From Tupaia tana (Eukaryota > Chordata > Mammalia > Scandentia > Tupaiidae), in the NCBI GenBank assembly GCA_026018925.1, contig JAKSZU010000016.1, positions 29,974,877-30,038,876 on the forward strand: a DNA stretch of 64,000 nucleotides, read 5' to 3'. Shown in pieces: positions 44,151-55,169 of this stretch. Position numbers and translations under genes: made by a program. The notes under the pieces are model-generated. The model ran no database searches and was not told the DNA's origin. It was given only the letters and a program-made list of their open reading frames with translations. How positions within the stretch are numbered: the first letter of the stretch is position 1; each line of letters starts with the position of its first letter.

Positions 44151-44765
44151 CAAGCTTTTTTTAAAATTCTTTTTGACATTTAATTGCTGTATATATAGAG
44201 AGTACATACAGTTTTTCAAAAACATGCATTATGTTACCATCAAATCAAGGAAGTAATAATATACATCTTTTCCATCAGATAATTTTACATTGTTATATCT
44301 GTCAAGTACTTCCTGGCTAAGACCCTCTCATCCTCTTACTCATTCTTTTTATCCATGCCCTCTCCCCTATAATGTTGGATACCCATGCTTGTTTTTTCTA
44401 CCATTATATCTTCAGGTCTTTCAATTTCTATCATAGAGTGCAGACATTCTGTATATGTTGAGCAGGGACATACAGTATTTGTTTCTCATAGTCTTGACTT
44501 ACTTCTCTTAGCATTAAAAGTTCTATGTTCATCCACTTTACACATAACAGGGTCTCATTTCTTCTTGCTGAACAATAATCCATTACATGCATGTGACATA
44601 TTTTTTAAGCCAGTCATGTCTTAGGCACTTGGGTTGATTCCACGTCTTAACAATTATTAAAATCAATATTTAGCATCTACAAATAGCACTGTTAATGTTA
44701 CAATTTCATCAGCCATGAACTTGTGTACATGTGGGACAGAGATTTATAAATGTATTTATTAATTA
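44151..44765 (-). repeat. Old L1 3' end (minus)
   Basis: Antisense ORF2 end/3' UTR: TACAGTATTTGTTTCTCATAG near 44472, then GGGTTGATTCCACGTCTTAAC near 44631. Related to the young L1s here but much older. Confidence 0.7.
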
Positions 44766-44902
44766 TAAATAAAATTAATGGCTTTATTCTCACTAGTAAT
44801 CTGTCATTAGCAACCAAATGCCTCATTAATCAAATGAAACCTACAAGGTAGCCTTTTTGTTTTTATTAACGGAGGAAATATAATATTGAAAGATGGAAAA
44901 GA

Positions 44903-45079
44903 AGGGCTGGTAGATGGCATGGTAGTTAAGGGCACTGGGCTCCCACTTGGCCGATCGAAGTTCGAGTCCCACCATGGTTCTAGTCCTGGACCTAGAAGCT
45001 TGATTTCTCATTTTCCCTCTCTCTCTGTCCCTCTCTGGTCAAATTAAAATAAATTAATAAAGTTAATTTTAAAAAATTT
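44903..45079 (+). mobile_element. SINE-B copy with duplicated B box
   Basis: AAAGATGGAAAAGA at 44889-44902 and 45080-45093 is a perfect TSD. The head has two B-box-like motifs, GTTCGAGTCCC and GGTTCTAGTCCTGG, about 20 bp apart where other copies have one. Confidence 0.92.
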
Positions 45080-45093
45080 AAAGATGGAAAAGA

Positions 45094-45995
45094 TAGGTGC
45101 ATTTTTTAATGTCTAGAAAGCAATGCTTGTAATTTAGACAAAGCTGAACTAAATTAAAATTTTTCAACAATATGGTACACCAGGTGAATCAAACAATTTT
45201 TACTGAGCTCATCATCTTTGAGAGCTAAAATGGACTTCTAAGAGGTTTGTAGTATGGTGGAAATTGGTACTTAAAATGATTTATTTAATTAAAATATTCT
45301 TCCTTATGTCTTTATTGAATCACTTTCTTTTGCCATATAAGTTTGCTTTTTTTCCCCCTAGTCCTGTCATTAACATCATTAGAGAACAGATGGAGATCAG
45401 CTTACTCAACTTAGGTTTGAAGGCATTTATTAAGTCATCAGTCAGATCTTTCTTCTTCAGATAAGTTTTTTCATTTTTAGTAGAAATGATAAGATCTCTA
45501 AAAGGTTGAATGTGATAAAACGCAGTTTAAATCTCGAAAATTTCTTACTAATTCCTTTAAAATTTTTGTTAAAATGTTTTGTTATTGTAAGAAATACAGA
45601 TCTCTTTAATCTGGTAGTTTTTACTTGAATTACTAGAATTGATTTGCACCTACATAATAAATATTCAAATACACACACACATACACACACACAATTACCT
45701 GTTTTATCGAAGACATTAAAGAAATGAGACAAAGGAGGTTTCTTAAAAGTAAAAAATAAAAATAAAAAGCAACATGGCAAACATTTGAAGATGATGCCAC
45801 AAGGTACGAAGGTAAAGCCTGGCCTGAAATCTGTGAAGTTCTTATTATTTAATTTAAAGGTATTGAATACTATAAGTTGAATAGATCAACTCTGGAGAAG
45901 AAATAAAATAAAGCAAACAAAGCAATACTTATATAATAGAAAAATAAGAATCATAAAAATAATAGAGAGCTATTATCTTTTTCCTTCTAATAAGG
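45094..45995. other. Unassigned, with CA microsatellite
   Basis: (CA)n at about 45670-45693. No repeat family or gene recognised. Confidence 0.35.
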
Positions 45996-46050
45996 TGGGA
46001 TAAGGGGAAGGAGGAAGAGAGATGGAGAGAAAGGGGGAGAAACAGAGATA

Positions 46051-46245
46051 AGCATTTTTTCCAGAATCTTACTCTGTCCTTATGTGCCTGTCCCAGCCTC
46101 CTAATAACCTAGGTTTACGGACACAAGCAACCACACCCGGTGTGTTCAGATTGGCCCAGGAACTGAACCCAGGCTTCCAATGTGGCTCCCAGCCTCCCAA
46201 ACAGTAGTGCTATTCATGTGTCACTGTAGATGGCCAAAAACTTTT
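46051..46245 (-). mobile_element. SINE-C copy (minus)
   Basis: GA-rich stretch at 46005-46050, then TCAGATTGGCCCAGGAACTG and GAACCCAGGCTTCCAATGTG, antisense B-box region of an old tRNA-like SINE. Confidence 0.55.
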
Positions 46246-46254
46246 ACTACTTAA

Positions 46255-46940
46255 AATATAGTTTTCTCGAGGACCAGTGGATGACAATTTCTCCAGTGGT
46301 GACCTTAGAAATTAGCCCAATAGAGCAGGGATGCCATTACAGGCTCAATGACACAGGCACTTGAAGTACGTGGAGTAATAAAGCCTACAAATACAGCAGA
46401 ATTGGCTGGATGCTGACAAGTTGTATTGACTTACTGAAGAGGGATAATGAGAGACTGGGAGCTCTAAACAAACAGCTATTCATGACTACATGTGAGAACC
46501 TACAGGCCTAGTGGTAGGTGTGAAAGGCTCTTAGTGGTACTAGAAGGACAAAAATAGATGAATAGCAGGTTGAGGACTTAATCAAGAGTTCAGTTCCATG
46601 AATGCTTTAATTCTCAGCAAAGACAAGTCTATGTGATGATCAGGGCCTGGTAAGGGAAACCTGGGACTAGAAAACTTGAATGAAGTCATTTAGATGAATG
46701 TTACTGAGGGGGGGTTAACTCTACCACCTGCCTGGACTTTCTGTGTATATGGAGGTGGCCACTCTTACCTAGTAATGGCTAGCACTTATACTGTGCTAAA
46801 AATAAAATAGGAGTCTCTTTCCCATGAGGCAACGGATGGCCTCCTTAGGAGCTACTCCACCTTCCATCCACAGCAGAAACCTAGGTTTAAATCCCTGTGT
46901 AAACTGATCCTCTAGGCTGGACCTAAAAAGAGATGATATA
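46255..46940. other. Unassigned, higher-complexity stretch
   Basis: Closer to balanced composition and free of simple repeats. It could be ERV-derived or unique DNA; I could not decide. No long frame. Confidence 0.3.
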
Positions 46941-47215
46941 AGGGCTAGCCCCATAGCCTTGTAGTTAAGGGAACTACATTCCAGATGGCCCACTCCATAG
47001 TTCAAATTCTGGCCCCAGGGTCTTAAAAGACATGCCGTGTGTGTGTAGTATGTACGCATGCCCCAATTCCTGACAGAATGGATAAAAGAAGGAGAAGGTA
47101 TTACAGCATGACAACATCCCATTGGGAGTTGCTTTATTCCTTTCTCTCTGTCTCTCTGCCTCTCTGCAGCAAGCATCCTCTGACAAAAAATAAATAAATA
47201 AATTAAATAAAGTGT
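46941..47215 (+). mobile_element. SINE-C copy
   Basis: AGGGCTAGCCCCATAGCCTTG head, AGTTCAAATTCTGG (B-box-like), ACGCATGCCCCAATTCCTG, tail AATAAATAAATAAATTAAAT. Same subfamily as 62337. A 216-codon minus frame spanning this and the next SINE is spurious. Confidence 0.75.
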
Positions 47216-47225
47216 TATAAGTATC

Positions 47226-47478
47226 ATGAGACCAGCAGTTGGCATAATGGCTATGTTGCTGGACTTCCATGTAGTTGACCACGGTTCAAGTCCTGGACCT
47301 GGTGGCTTTAACTCAAGCCAGGCATGTGTGTGTGCATTCCCAAGATCCCCAGAGGAGAATGGAGGAGAAGGAATTGCGGCGTGGCCACCCCCACTCAGGG
47401 GTGATTTTTCGCTGTCTGTCTCTCTGTGTCTTTCTGGTGAGCACACATGCCCTATAGCAAAAACCTCTCCAAAGAAAA
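47226..47478 (+). mobile_element. SINE-A copy
   Basis: GAGACCAGCAGTTGGCATAATGG head, CACCCCCACTCAGGGG, CCCTATAGCAAAAACCTCTCC. AAGTGTTATAAGTAT/AAGTGTTAATAAGTAT flank it. Confidence 0.92.
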
Positions 47479-47602
47479 AGTGTTAATAAGTATTAAAAGT
47501 AAAGAAACATAAGAATTCAATGATATGTACCAGCAAGAGCGGGAAGAGTATTCTTATAATCAAATTTTAGTATGCTTCATCAAAGACCTGAAATTTAAGT
47601 TT

Positions 47603-47862
47603 TTTTTTTTTGTTTTTTTTTGTTTTTTTTTATTATCTATTTTTTTATTACATTGAATTACATACAACTTTACAGTGTATTACATTGCTTTTTCAAAAGG
47701 GAATGCCATGCATGTCAGTCAGTACAGAGACATTAATCTCCCCGCTTCAACATTCAATATCTTTCCTTTGTTGGGAACTTTATGATCTGATAATTGGAAA
47801 AAAATCATGTTTATCATAAAAAATAATTAGAAAAATAATAATAATGATTGGGGGAAATATAG
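47603..47862. mobile_element. L1 3' UTR (type II) with 5' inversion
   Basis: 47603-47770 is minus-strand and matches the 3' end of the L1 at about 52612-52750; 47775-47862 is plus-strand and matches the segment just upstream (about 52490-52600). TSD GAAATTTAAGTTT at 47590-47602 and 47863-47875. This layout is the signature of twin priming. Confidence 0.9.
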
Positions 47863-48077
47863 GAAATTTAAGTTTGAATAAGCAAGTATTCATTGAATTA
47901 GTAGCACTTCCTCATATCACATGACTGAATACCCTACAAAGACACTAGGGGCAAATTGCTGCTGAGTGGCTCAGAATTCTGACAGAAACAATGGCCAGCT
48001 TTCAAAGTACGAATCCCTGAATTGCATAGAAGGTAGTCACAGAAGTTCTGGAAAGTCAAGAAATATGTAGATATGAT

Positions 48078-48614
48078 GACTATTTGTTGTGTGTCAATTT
48101 AACTGGATCATAGGGTGCCCAGGTGTTTGGTTAAACATTGTTTTTGGGTGTGTCTATGAGGATGTTTATGGAAGAGATTAACATTTGATTTGGTATCCTG
48201 AGTAAGCAGTTTGTCCTGTCCAGTGTGGGTGGAAGATCTGTTGAAGATCTGAAAAAAATAAAGACTGAAAAAGGAAGAATTCTCTCTGTCACTGAGCTGG
48301 GACATTGATCTTTTCCTGTGTCTGGGCTCAGACTCAGACTCAGACTCAGACTGAAGCTTATTCTACCAGCTCTCCTGCTTCTTAGGTACTTAGACTCAAA
48401 CTGGAACCATAACATTGGCTCATTTGGGTCTTGACTTCTCAACCTTCACAATTACATGGGATTTTTTCTGAGTTGAGAGAAAAGTCAGGACCCATTTTTG
48501 CACAGAAAAACAGAAAAATGCATCATGACTTCCGAGGACCCAATACTTATAGTAAATCTCTTTATTGGCATAAACATTCTATTGGTTTTATCTGAAGAAT
48601 CCTAATACAGTAGA
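48078..48614 (+). repeat. Ancient mammalian repeat (unnamed), split by a MITE
   Basis: AGGGTGCCCAGGTGTTTGG, then TTGAAGATCTG and AGAATTCTCTCTGTCACTG, ending CTATTGGTTTTATCTGAAG and CCTAATACAG. I recognise the whole as a common old mammalian repeat but cannot name the family. (ACTCAG)n lies at 48326-48353. A MITE sits at 48470-48541. Confidence 0.6.
48470..48541. mobile_element. Mariner-type MITE (family M1) nested in ancient repeat
   Basis: TTGAGAGAAAAGTCAGGACC on the left, ATCATGACTTCCGAGGACCC on the right, with a TTTTTGCACAG centre. About 71 bp, diverged. Confidence 0.75.
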
Positions 48615-48776
48615 ATTGCTAGAAGGTATACATCATTTACATATTCATACATAAAGGATGCAGGTGTGTTGGTTCTTGTAGTGACTATTTAATTTACAAG
48701 ACTGACCTCTCCAGAAACTGGATGGATCTGGAGAATTATTCTAATTACCTCAGACTTAGAATAGTAGCCGTCTCTG

Positions 48777-48887
48777 GACTGGGGAGAAATGTACACATGT
48801 TGGAATATTCACTTTGCAAGCTAAATAATGTGACTGAATGTATAAAAGAACTTGAAATAAAAAACAAACAAACAAACAAACAAAAAT
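48777..48887 (+). mobile_element. Short 5'-truncated L1 3' end (type I)
   Basis: GACTGGGGAGAAATGTACAC through TGCAAGCTAAATAATGTGAC to an (AAAC)n tail. AATAGTAGCCGTCTCTG (48760) and AATAGTAGCTTTCTCTG (48888) are the TSD with two differences. Confidence 0.85.
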
Positions 48888-48959
48888 AATAGTAGCTTTC
48901 TCTGCGGCTGCTGTGCCAGATGTGATATAGTTACTGGAGCATATTCATAAGGTTTTATA

Positions 48960-49028
48960 TTGGGTTGTCAGTAAAGTCATAATACTTTTTCTATGCAAAA
49001 ACATGTCATGACTTTTTCAACAACCTAA
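48960..49028. mobile_element. Mariner-type MITE (family M1), complete 69 bp
   Basis: TA, TTGGGTTGTCAGTAAAGTCA ... TCAACAACCTAA, TA. Near-palindrome with a TTCTATGCAAAA centre. Similar in plan to MADE1 but with different sequence. Confidence 0.85.
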
Positions 49029-49039
49029 TAGATACATTG

Positions 49040-50525
49040 AATGCAAACATTGATTTAATAGATGCCTTTCCCCTACTCCAATTAGGACAAAGGATTAAAT
49101 ATTTAATTCACATGAGGTAGATGATATTTTTCATAGTTTTTCCTCAGGTCTATGTTAATTCTTCACCCCTTGATCAGAACAGTTCTAAAAGGTATTAATT
49201 TCCATAAAACATCACATTTATTTTACTGATAATATCAAGACAATTGGACAGAACAAGCAACAAATAGTTAACATGTTGGAAGTCTTCCAGTCATTGGTTG
49301 AAGCCACCAGAAGAAAGCAAGGTCTTGTCGCAAATCTGGGAATGGACTTCAAAGTGTAGCAGTGGGGATCTTTGATCAATTAAGTTCCCTATGTTGGAGA
49401 TACACGTCCATGGTTGCTACAGTCCAAAGGCTTTCAGGAAGCTTTAGATATTCTCTTTGCCTGCAAGCACCTTAACTGTTCATGGTCCCTTTCTGAGTTG
49501 GGCAATCCAAATCTTTCTTCATTCCTAAGGTGTCCATATTCTTAGTGGTGCTTTGCCATCTAATAATAGTTACCAAAGGTCATGTAGATACTAAAAATTG
49601 CCACAAAGAATTTCCTACATTCTAGGAATTCTCTTCTATTTTCCCATTTGACATGATAATACGGATCCAATAGCCACCAACCATTAACTGACACCTTTCT
49701 TTGTCTATTGGATCAGTAGCATAATTAGACCAAAGTGGCTAGGTGGTAAAGTCAGATTCTAGGAATAATTATCATTGCCCTTTTGGAAACTCCTTCCCAT
49801 TGAACCTAAAACCTTTAAACTAGGAGAACCCAAAGGTGTAAAGACGATAAGGCTTACTGGTAGATCACTTGGAATAATTCTGAAAGGAACAACTTTCATT
49901 TGTACCTCTTACTTTCTTGATCTTTGAATGCTAGCTACAGGAGAAACAATGCCATATATTAGTTACTAATTTTGACAGCATTCTGGAGAACATTATCCCA
50001 ATTTTGTAAAACATTTGCCATACACCTGGCTGGCATTCTAACTAAATCCTCAGAAAGTTAATTTACTGTTTTCTGTCATGCCAGCTTCTTCAAAGTAATG
50101 GAGAAGATTGTAAAACTAGTGACTTCTGTTGATCTAAAGCAATAAATTTCTGCCCTAGAGTTTTATAAAATGAGTTTCTACTTAAGCAATGGTAGGTCGT
50201 GAATAAGGGATTTTATAACTCCATTAATCATAAACTTGGCAGATTACAGGGACAGAATCAATATAGATGCATCTCTGTCCAACTCTCCATTAAGGCCAAA
50301 TGACAATAAAAAACATAAATGCATTATTCAATTATTTTTCCTTCTAGGAGTAATTCTTTTCACTGATGATTTTTAGGGTGACTCTGCTACAGTAGTGTTG
50401 TGATGCTGAAAGTATACATTTGGGGGGAATGTCAGCACACCACTCAAAACTAACGATAATCCAGACCCAATGTTTTCTTCTCATTAATTGTATTCCAATT
50501 CTTTGTGAGGCCAGGAGAGTGAATG
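49040..50525 (-). mobile_element. Possible ERV-like remnant, downstream part
   Basis: Higher-complexity sequence with no SINE for 1.5 kb. It lies on the far side of the L1 insertion from a pol-like segment (53060-53990) and is probably its continuation on the minus strand. Frames are fully broken. I recognised no single domain here with certainty. Confidence 0.3.
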
Positions 50526-50783
50526 GGGGAGGGGTGGCAGGTGATATGGTGGTTAAGGAGCTGGACTCCCACATGGCCAACCACGGTTTGTGCCCCAGAC
50601 TCAGCTGCTTGAAACTCACAATGGGTGCGTGTGCATGCTCAAAATCCCAGGGATAGGATGGAGGAGAAGGGATTACAGTGTGACCAAGCCCCTGGTGGTG
50701 ATATCTCACTTTCCCTTTCAATCTCTCTGTGTCTCTGTGCACATGCCTAGTGGAAAAAACCTTAAAAAAACAAAAAAAAAAAG
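50526..50783 (+). mobile_element. SINE-A copy
   Basis: GGGAGGGGTGGCAGGTGATATGG head, CTGCTTGAAACTCACAATGG, AAGCCCCTGGTGG, a short CT stretch and an A-rich tail to 50783. AGAGTGAA/AGAGTGGA flank it. Confidence 0.85.
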
Positions 50784-50837
50784 AGTGGACAAAGGGAAGG
50801 AGGAGGCAAAACAGCAAGATTAGAGAATCTGAGTCAT

Positions 50838-52302
50838 ATAAAAATGTGGAAGGACATCCCATGTTCCTGGATTGGAAGAATTAACATAATCAAAATGGCA
50901 ATTCTACCCAAATTAATCTACATGTTTAATGCAATTCCAATCAAAATACCAGAGATATTCTTCAGAGATCTAGAAAAGGCAATCATAGAATTTGTCTGGA
51001 ACCATAAAAGACCTCGTATTGCAAAAGCAATCCTGCGCAAGAAGAATGGAGTAGGAGGCATATCACTCCCTGATCCCAAGGTATACTATAAAGCTGTGGT
51101 CATCAAAACAGCATGGTATTGGCATAAAAACAGACAAGTGGACCAATGGAAGAGAATAGAGACCCCAGAAATAACCCCCAAAGCTTACAGCCAACTGATC
51201 TTTGACAAAGGATATCAGTCAATCCATTGGGAAAAGGAAAACATCTTTAGTAAATGGTGCTGGAAAAACTGGGTATCCACCTGCAGAAAGATGAAACTGA
51301 ACCCCAATCTTTCACCATTAACAACAGTCAACTCAAAATGGCAAAGATCTGAACCTAAGACCTCAAACAATAAAACTACTGGTGGAAAATGCTGGGGAAA
51401 CTCTGGGGGACATTGGAGTAGGCAAAGACTTCTTAAATAAGATTCCCAAAGCACAGGCAATAATCCCTAAAATAGACAAGTGGGACTATATTAGACTAAG
51501 AAGTTTCTGCACAGCAAAGGACACAGTAACAAGTGTGAACCGACAACCCTCAGAATGGGAAAATATTTTTTGTTAAATATGCCTCAGACAAGGGACTGAT
51601 AACCAGAATACATAGGGAACTCAAGTGCCTTATGCGAAAAAAAATGATGAACCCAATTAAACGATGGGAAAATGAGCTGAACAAAAGTCTCTCTAAGGAA
51701 GACATACGAACAGCCAAAAAGCATATGAGAAAATGCTCAACATCCCTCATCATAAGGGAGATGCAGATAAAAACTACAATGAGATACCACCTAACCCCTG
51801 TCAGAATGGCAAAGATTAAGAATATAAAAAGTGATAAGTGTTGGCGGGGATGTGGTGAAAAGGGAACCCTCCTACACTGTTGGTGGGAATGTAAACTAGT
51901 TCAACCACTGTGGAGAACAATATGGAGGTTCCTCAAAGATCTACAAATAGAACTACCATTTGATCCAACATCCCACTTCTGGGTATTTACCCAAAAGACA
52001 GGAGAATGCTCAGTCAGAAAAGTGCTTGCACATCAATGTTTATTGCAGCACTATTCACAATTGCCAAGACATGGAACCAACCTAAATGTCCACAAACTGA
52101 TGAATGGATTGGAAAAGTATAGTATATATACTCTATAGAATACTACTCGGCCATAAAAAATAACAAGACCCTGGAATTTGATAGAAAGTGGTCAGATACG
52201 GAGGATATATTGCTGAGCGAAGTAAGCCAGGCTATGAAAGAAAGATATTGTATGTATCCACTCAATATATACCGACTATCAGCACTCTATAATAGAGAGC
52301 AA
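50838..52302 (+). pseudogene. L1 ORF2, C-terminal half, with frameshifts
   Basis: Begins inside the ORF2 reverse-transcriptase/thumb region and runs to the natural C-terminus (near 52302). The frame is open at 50844 to about 51345, then breaks and shifts to 51382-51573 and 51632 to about 52000, with further breaks before the end. The Cys-rich motif C-x3-C-x7-H-x4-C is intact (about 51840-51895). AGAATCTGAGTCAT at 50824-50837 and 53046-53059 is the perfect TSD. 5'-truncated and inactive. Confidence 0.95.
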
Positions 52303-53045
52303 AAAATTGGAGGACATAAAAGCAGTGAAGGTACTTAACGAGAATAGGACAGTGTGGAATGGGGGAAGTGAAGAGAACAGAATAGAGAAAGATAACAAGT
52401 GAACAATAGAGAGGCAGGACATTAGTGAGAAACAGATACGGCTTATTAAATGTTGATGTTGACATGTATAGTATTCTCAACTGGATTTGTCTGGGAAGTA
52501 TTTCATGATGGGCAAAGTATTAGTACAAGCAAAATGAGAAATAGCAATTGACTGTTTTAAAAAATAATTAGAATAATAATAATAATGATTGGGGAAAAGA
52601 TAGAAAAGATATTGAATTTGTTAAAGTGGGGAGATTAATGTCTCTGTACTGACTGATATGCATGGCATTCCTTTTTGAAAAAGTAATGTAATACACTGTA
52701 AAGTTATATGTAATTCAATGTAATATAAAGAAGAATATGATGATAATAAAAATTTTTTTTTTTTTTTGAGAGGTTTTTCGCTATAGGGCGCGTGCGCTCG
52801 CCAGACAGACAGAGAGAGACAGAGAGACAGAAAGCGAGAAATCACCCCCCAGGGGGGATGGTCACGCCGCAATCCCTTCTCCTCCATTCTCCTCTCGGGA
52901 TCTTGGGCACGCACGCACACGCGCCCGGCGTGAGTTGTAAGCCACCGGGTCCGGGACGCGAACCGCGGTCGACTACGTGGGAGTCCAGCGACATAGCCAT
53001 TACGCTAACTGCTGGTTCCCAATAATAAAAATTTTTTTTAAAAAA
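52303..53045 (+). mobile_element. L1 3' UTR, type II, interrupted by a SINE
   Basis: A 3' UTR with GGGGAGATTAATGTCTCTG and CATGGCATTCCTTTTTG, unrelated by eye to the type I UTR of the L1s at 19757 and 30838. It is split by the SINE at 52760-53020 and ends in an A-rich tail before the TSD. Confidence 0.92.
52760..53020 (-). mobile_element. SINE-A copy (minus), near-consensus
   Basis: GAGAGGTTTTTCGCTATAGG, CGCACGCACACGCGCCCGGC and the head complement GCTAACTGCTGGTTCCC. Minus-strand A box TAGCGTAATGG and B box GGTTCGCGTCC are intact. ATAATAAAAATTTTTTT flanks it. The highest CpG content of any copy, so it is among the youngest. Confidence 0.96.
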
Positions 53046-53059
53046 AGAATCTGAGTCAT

Positions 53060-53990
53060 TTGCTTATGCTAATTACTTGCACCTTTAGGACCTGCTCAAT
53101 CTCAAATTTGTATAGAAGCCTTTGATTTAATTATGTAGTTCTGCTGTGCATGCTATAAATTACAGCTCAGTGGGTCAGATAACTCTTAGTTCATGGTAGT
53201 CAACTATATCGTATGGCAAATTGATCACTCATGGATAGTTTTCACTAGAGCCCAGGAGCAAGTTAGAAATTGCCTTTCAAATATTTATCTGAAAAAGGTG
53301 GAGCAGGTCTTTTGGGAAATTCTGAATTATTTCTGGAATTCATTTTAGGGCTCTACTAAGGCTCCATACAACATTTGCATCTTTCACAAACATTTCAAGC
53401 GCTCTTTCATACGCTTAGTACTGTGGCATACAATATGGGGTGGCTGACAAACTTACAAAATGTGCTATGTATGGGTTGGAGTAGTGCACCCAAATAAAGA
53501 ACTTAACCATCCAACATCTAGAGTTTCAATAGGGTATTGTGCTTCTTTCCTTGTGTTAGGCTATACTGATACACTAACTAATCCATTAACTTAGAGAGAA
53601 CATTGTTCTATATGGGCAACTGGATCTCTAGAAATATACCTGTGGTAGAATCCTAAATTTTTGTAGCTTTATTTTATCCCCTAGAATGTGTATATATCAC
53701 CAAAGTACTTGGAATAATTTTTAGGTTTTGATCAGCAGATATAATCATCCTGCTCCCATCAGTACAGTGGACCAAAATGATTTCCTGTAGAATGTCAAAT
53801 GATCAAATCTTCTGCAGATTAAATTATAATAGACTCCTGGAATGTTGGTGAGTTAAGACTGTGGAGGTATATTGCTGTTCCTTTCAGGTAAAACCTGTTT
53901 CTAAAATATACATGGGAGAAAAGTTTGACAGATGAATACTACATACTAATTTCTTGTTATTTTTTCCTATAAAGAGAACACACCTGCAAT
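53060..53990 (-). mobile_element. ERV pol-like remnant (minus)
   Basis: Decoded on the minus strand across stops, the region 53680-53900 resembles the reverse-transcriptase palm of an endogenous retrovirus, with the catalytic motif degraded, and the following 500 bases resemble the connection/RNase H part. Class III (ERVL-like) is a guess. All frames have many stops, so there is no coding capacity. Confidence 0.4.
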
Positions 53991-54053
53991 AGTAGTTGCA
54001 TCTCTGTAATTCCTAAAAATATAAATAAAATAATAATAACCATTGATATTGCA

Positions 54054-54083
54054 GGGCCAGCAGGTGGCATGGTGGTTAAGGCA
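54054..54083 (+). mobile_element. SINE-B head only
   Basis: GGGCCAGCAGGTGGCATGG and GGTTAAGGC match the first 30 bases of SINE-B, then stop abruptly. No tail follows. Unusual because L1-driven copies normally lose the 5' end instead. Confidence 0.8.
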
Positions 54084-55110
54084 TTCTCCTCACTACAGTG
54101 TTTTATTGTAGCAGCTACTTGATCACCCATAGTTTTACATAGCCACTTGACTCTTTCAGGTGACTGCAGTTGACAACTTAAGTAGATGTTTTGACACTAC
54201 GTGCCTTCTACCAGTGTTCCATTTACCACTGGAAATAAAATCTTTAATGTGTTTGAAGCAAAATAGATCAGAGAATCAGTTCTAAATTCTCATCCTTAAG
54301 GTTATGTTTCTGGAAACACTTGTATTACTAAATCCTTTATCAGTCTGGGTTTGATTAGAAAAACAAAACTGCCCCATCTGTATGTTTTAGACTGGGTTTC
54401 ACAGAGACAGAGGCTGAGACAAAGATTCTCATGTAAGTGATAGATAAGATAGAAAGAGAAGCAGAATAGGACCTGAGAATAGAAGGATGAGTGAAGGATT
54501 ATTATACCTGAAGTCCAGCCTTAAATTAATACCATTGGGAATTCTTCAGCATGAATGACACCATGGAATTGCCCGACCCAAGGCAACATGGTCAGGGTTT
54601 TGTATCCTCATACCAGTCATTGCCGAAGGGCCACATCAGGGATTTTCTAGTATGGTGTCATGCACCAGCAGGTGATGCAACTTCTTCAGAGATGGGAATG
54701 TCATGTACCACTAGTAGCCCGCAGTCACAGCAGCTGAGGATGAGTGCATTGGTCCAGTAAGGAGCTCAGTATCTACTAAAATGTATCATGTGGATGTAGA
54801 AACTAACAAGGGGGAAAGGCTTTATAAAATGTGGTTGGACCTACCGAATGAAGATCTGCAAAGTAACAGCCAGAAGATAGGAAAATCATCCATAAAACCT
54901 TGGGGGCAGAGAAGAAAGCTGCTGATATCAGGGAAACCTGTGATGTGCTGCAGAGGGAAATGTGAACTTCTGTATGAAGTCTAAAAGCCACACATGACTG
55001 ACAAGACCTACTGAAGTCTGCCTTCTTGCTCTGTTCCTCTTCTGATAACCAAATCTCCCAAAGTTTGTTTGAAAACATTACTCTTGAACTCTATAAAGAA
55101 TTGTGTTCTT
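54084..55110. other. Unassigned, possibly ancient repeat
   Basis: CAGTCTGGGTTTGATTAGAA at 54344 is reminiscent of the end of an old dispersed element. Two short frames at 54551 and 54781 (69 and 67 codons) show no recognisable domain. No poly(A), splice or promoter evidence. Confidence 0.3.
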
Positions 55111-55169
55111 GAAAATTGGACTGTTGGTAATGATTCCAGGATGAAAAAAATAATCTAGCACATATGTGA

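Noticed and set aside
46796..47446. 216-codon minus-strand open frame
   Set aside because: It runs antisense through two SINEs and their CT tracts; no domain. SINE bodies give such frames repeatedly in this window.
52790..52990. CpG island
   Set aside because: The CpGs are confined to one young SINE body of about 200 bp; no promoter or exon nearby.
54551..54984. Two adjacent short plus frames that could be exons
   Set aside because: No splice sites with reading-frame logic, no recognisable domain, and the surrounding text looks like an old dispersed repeat.
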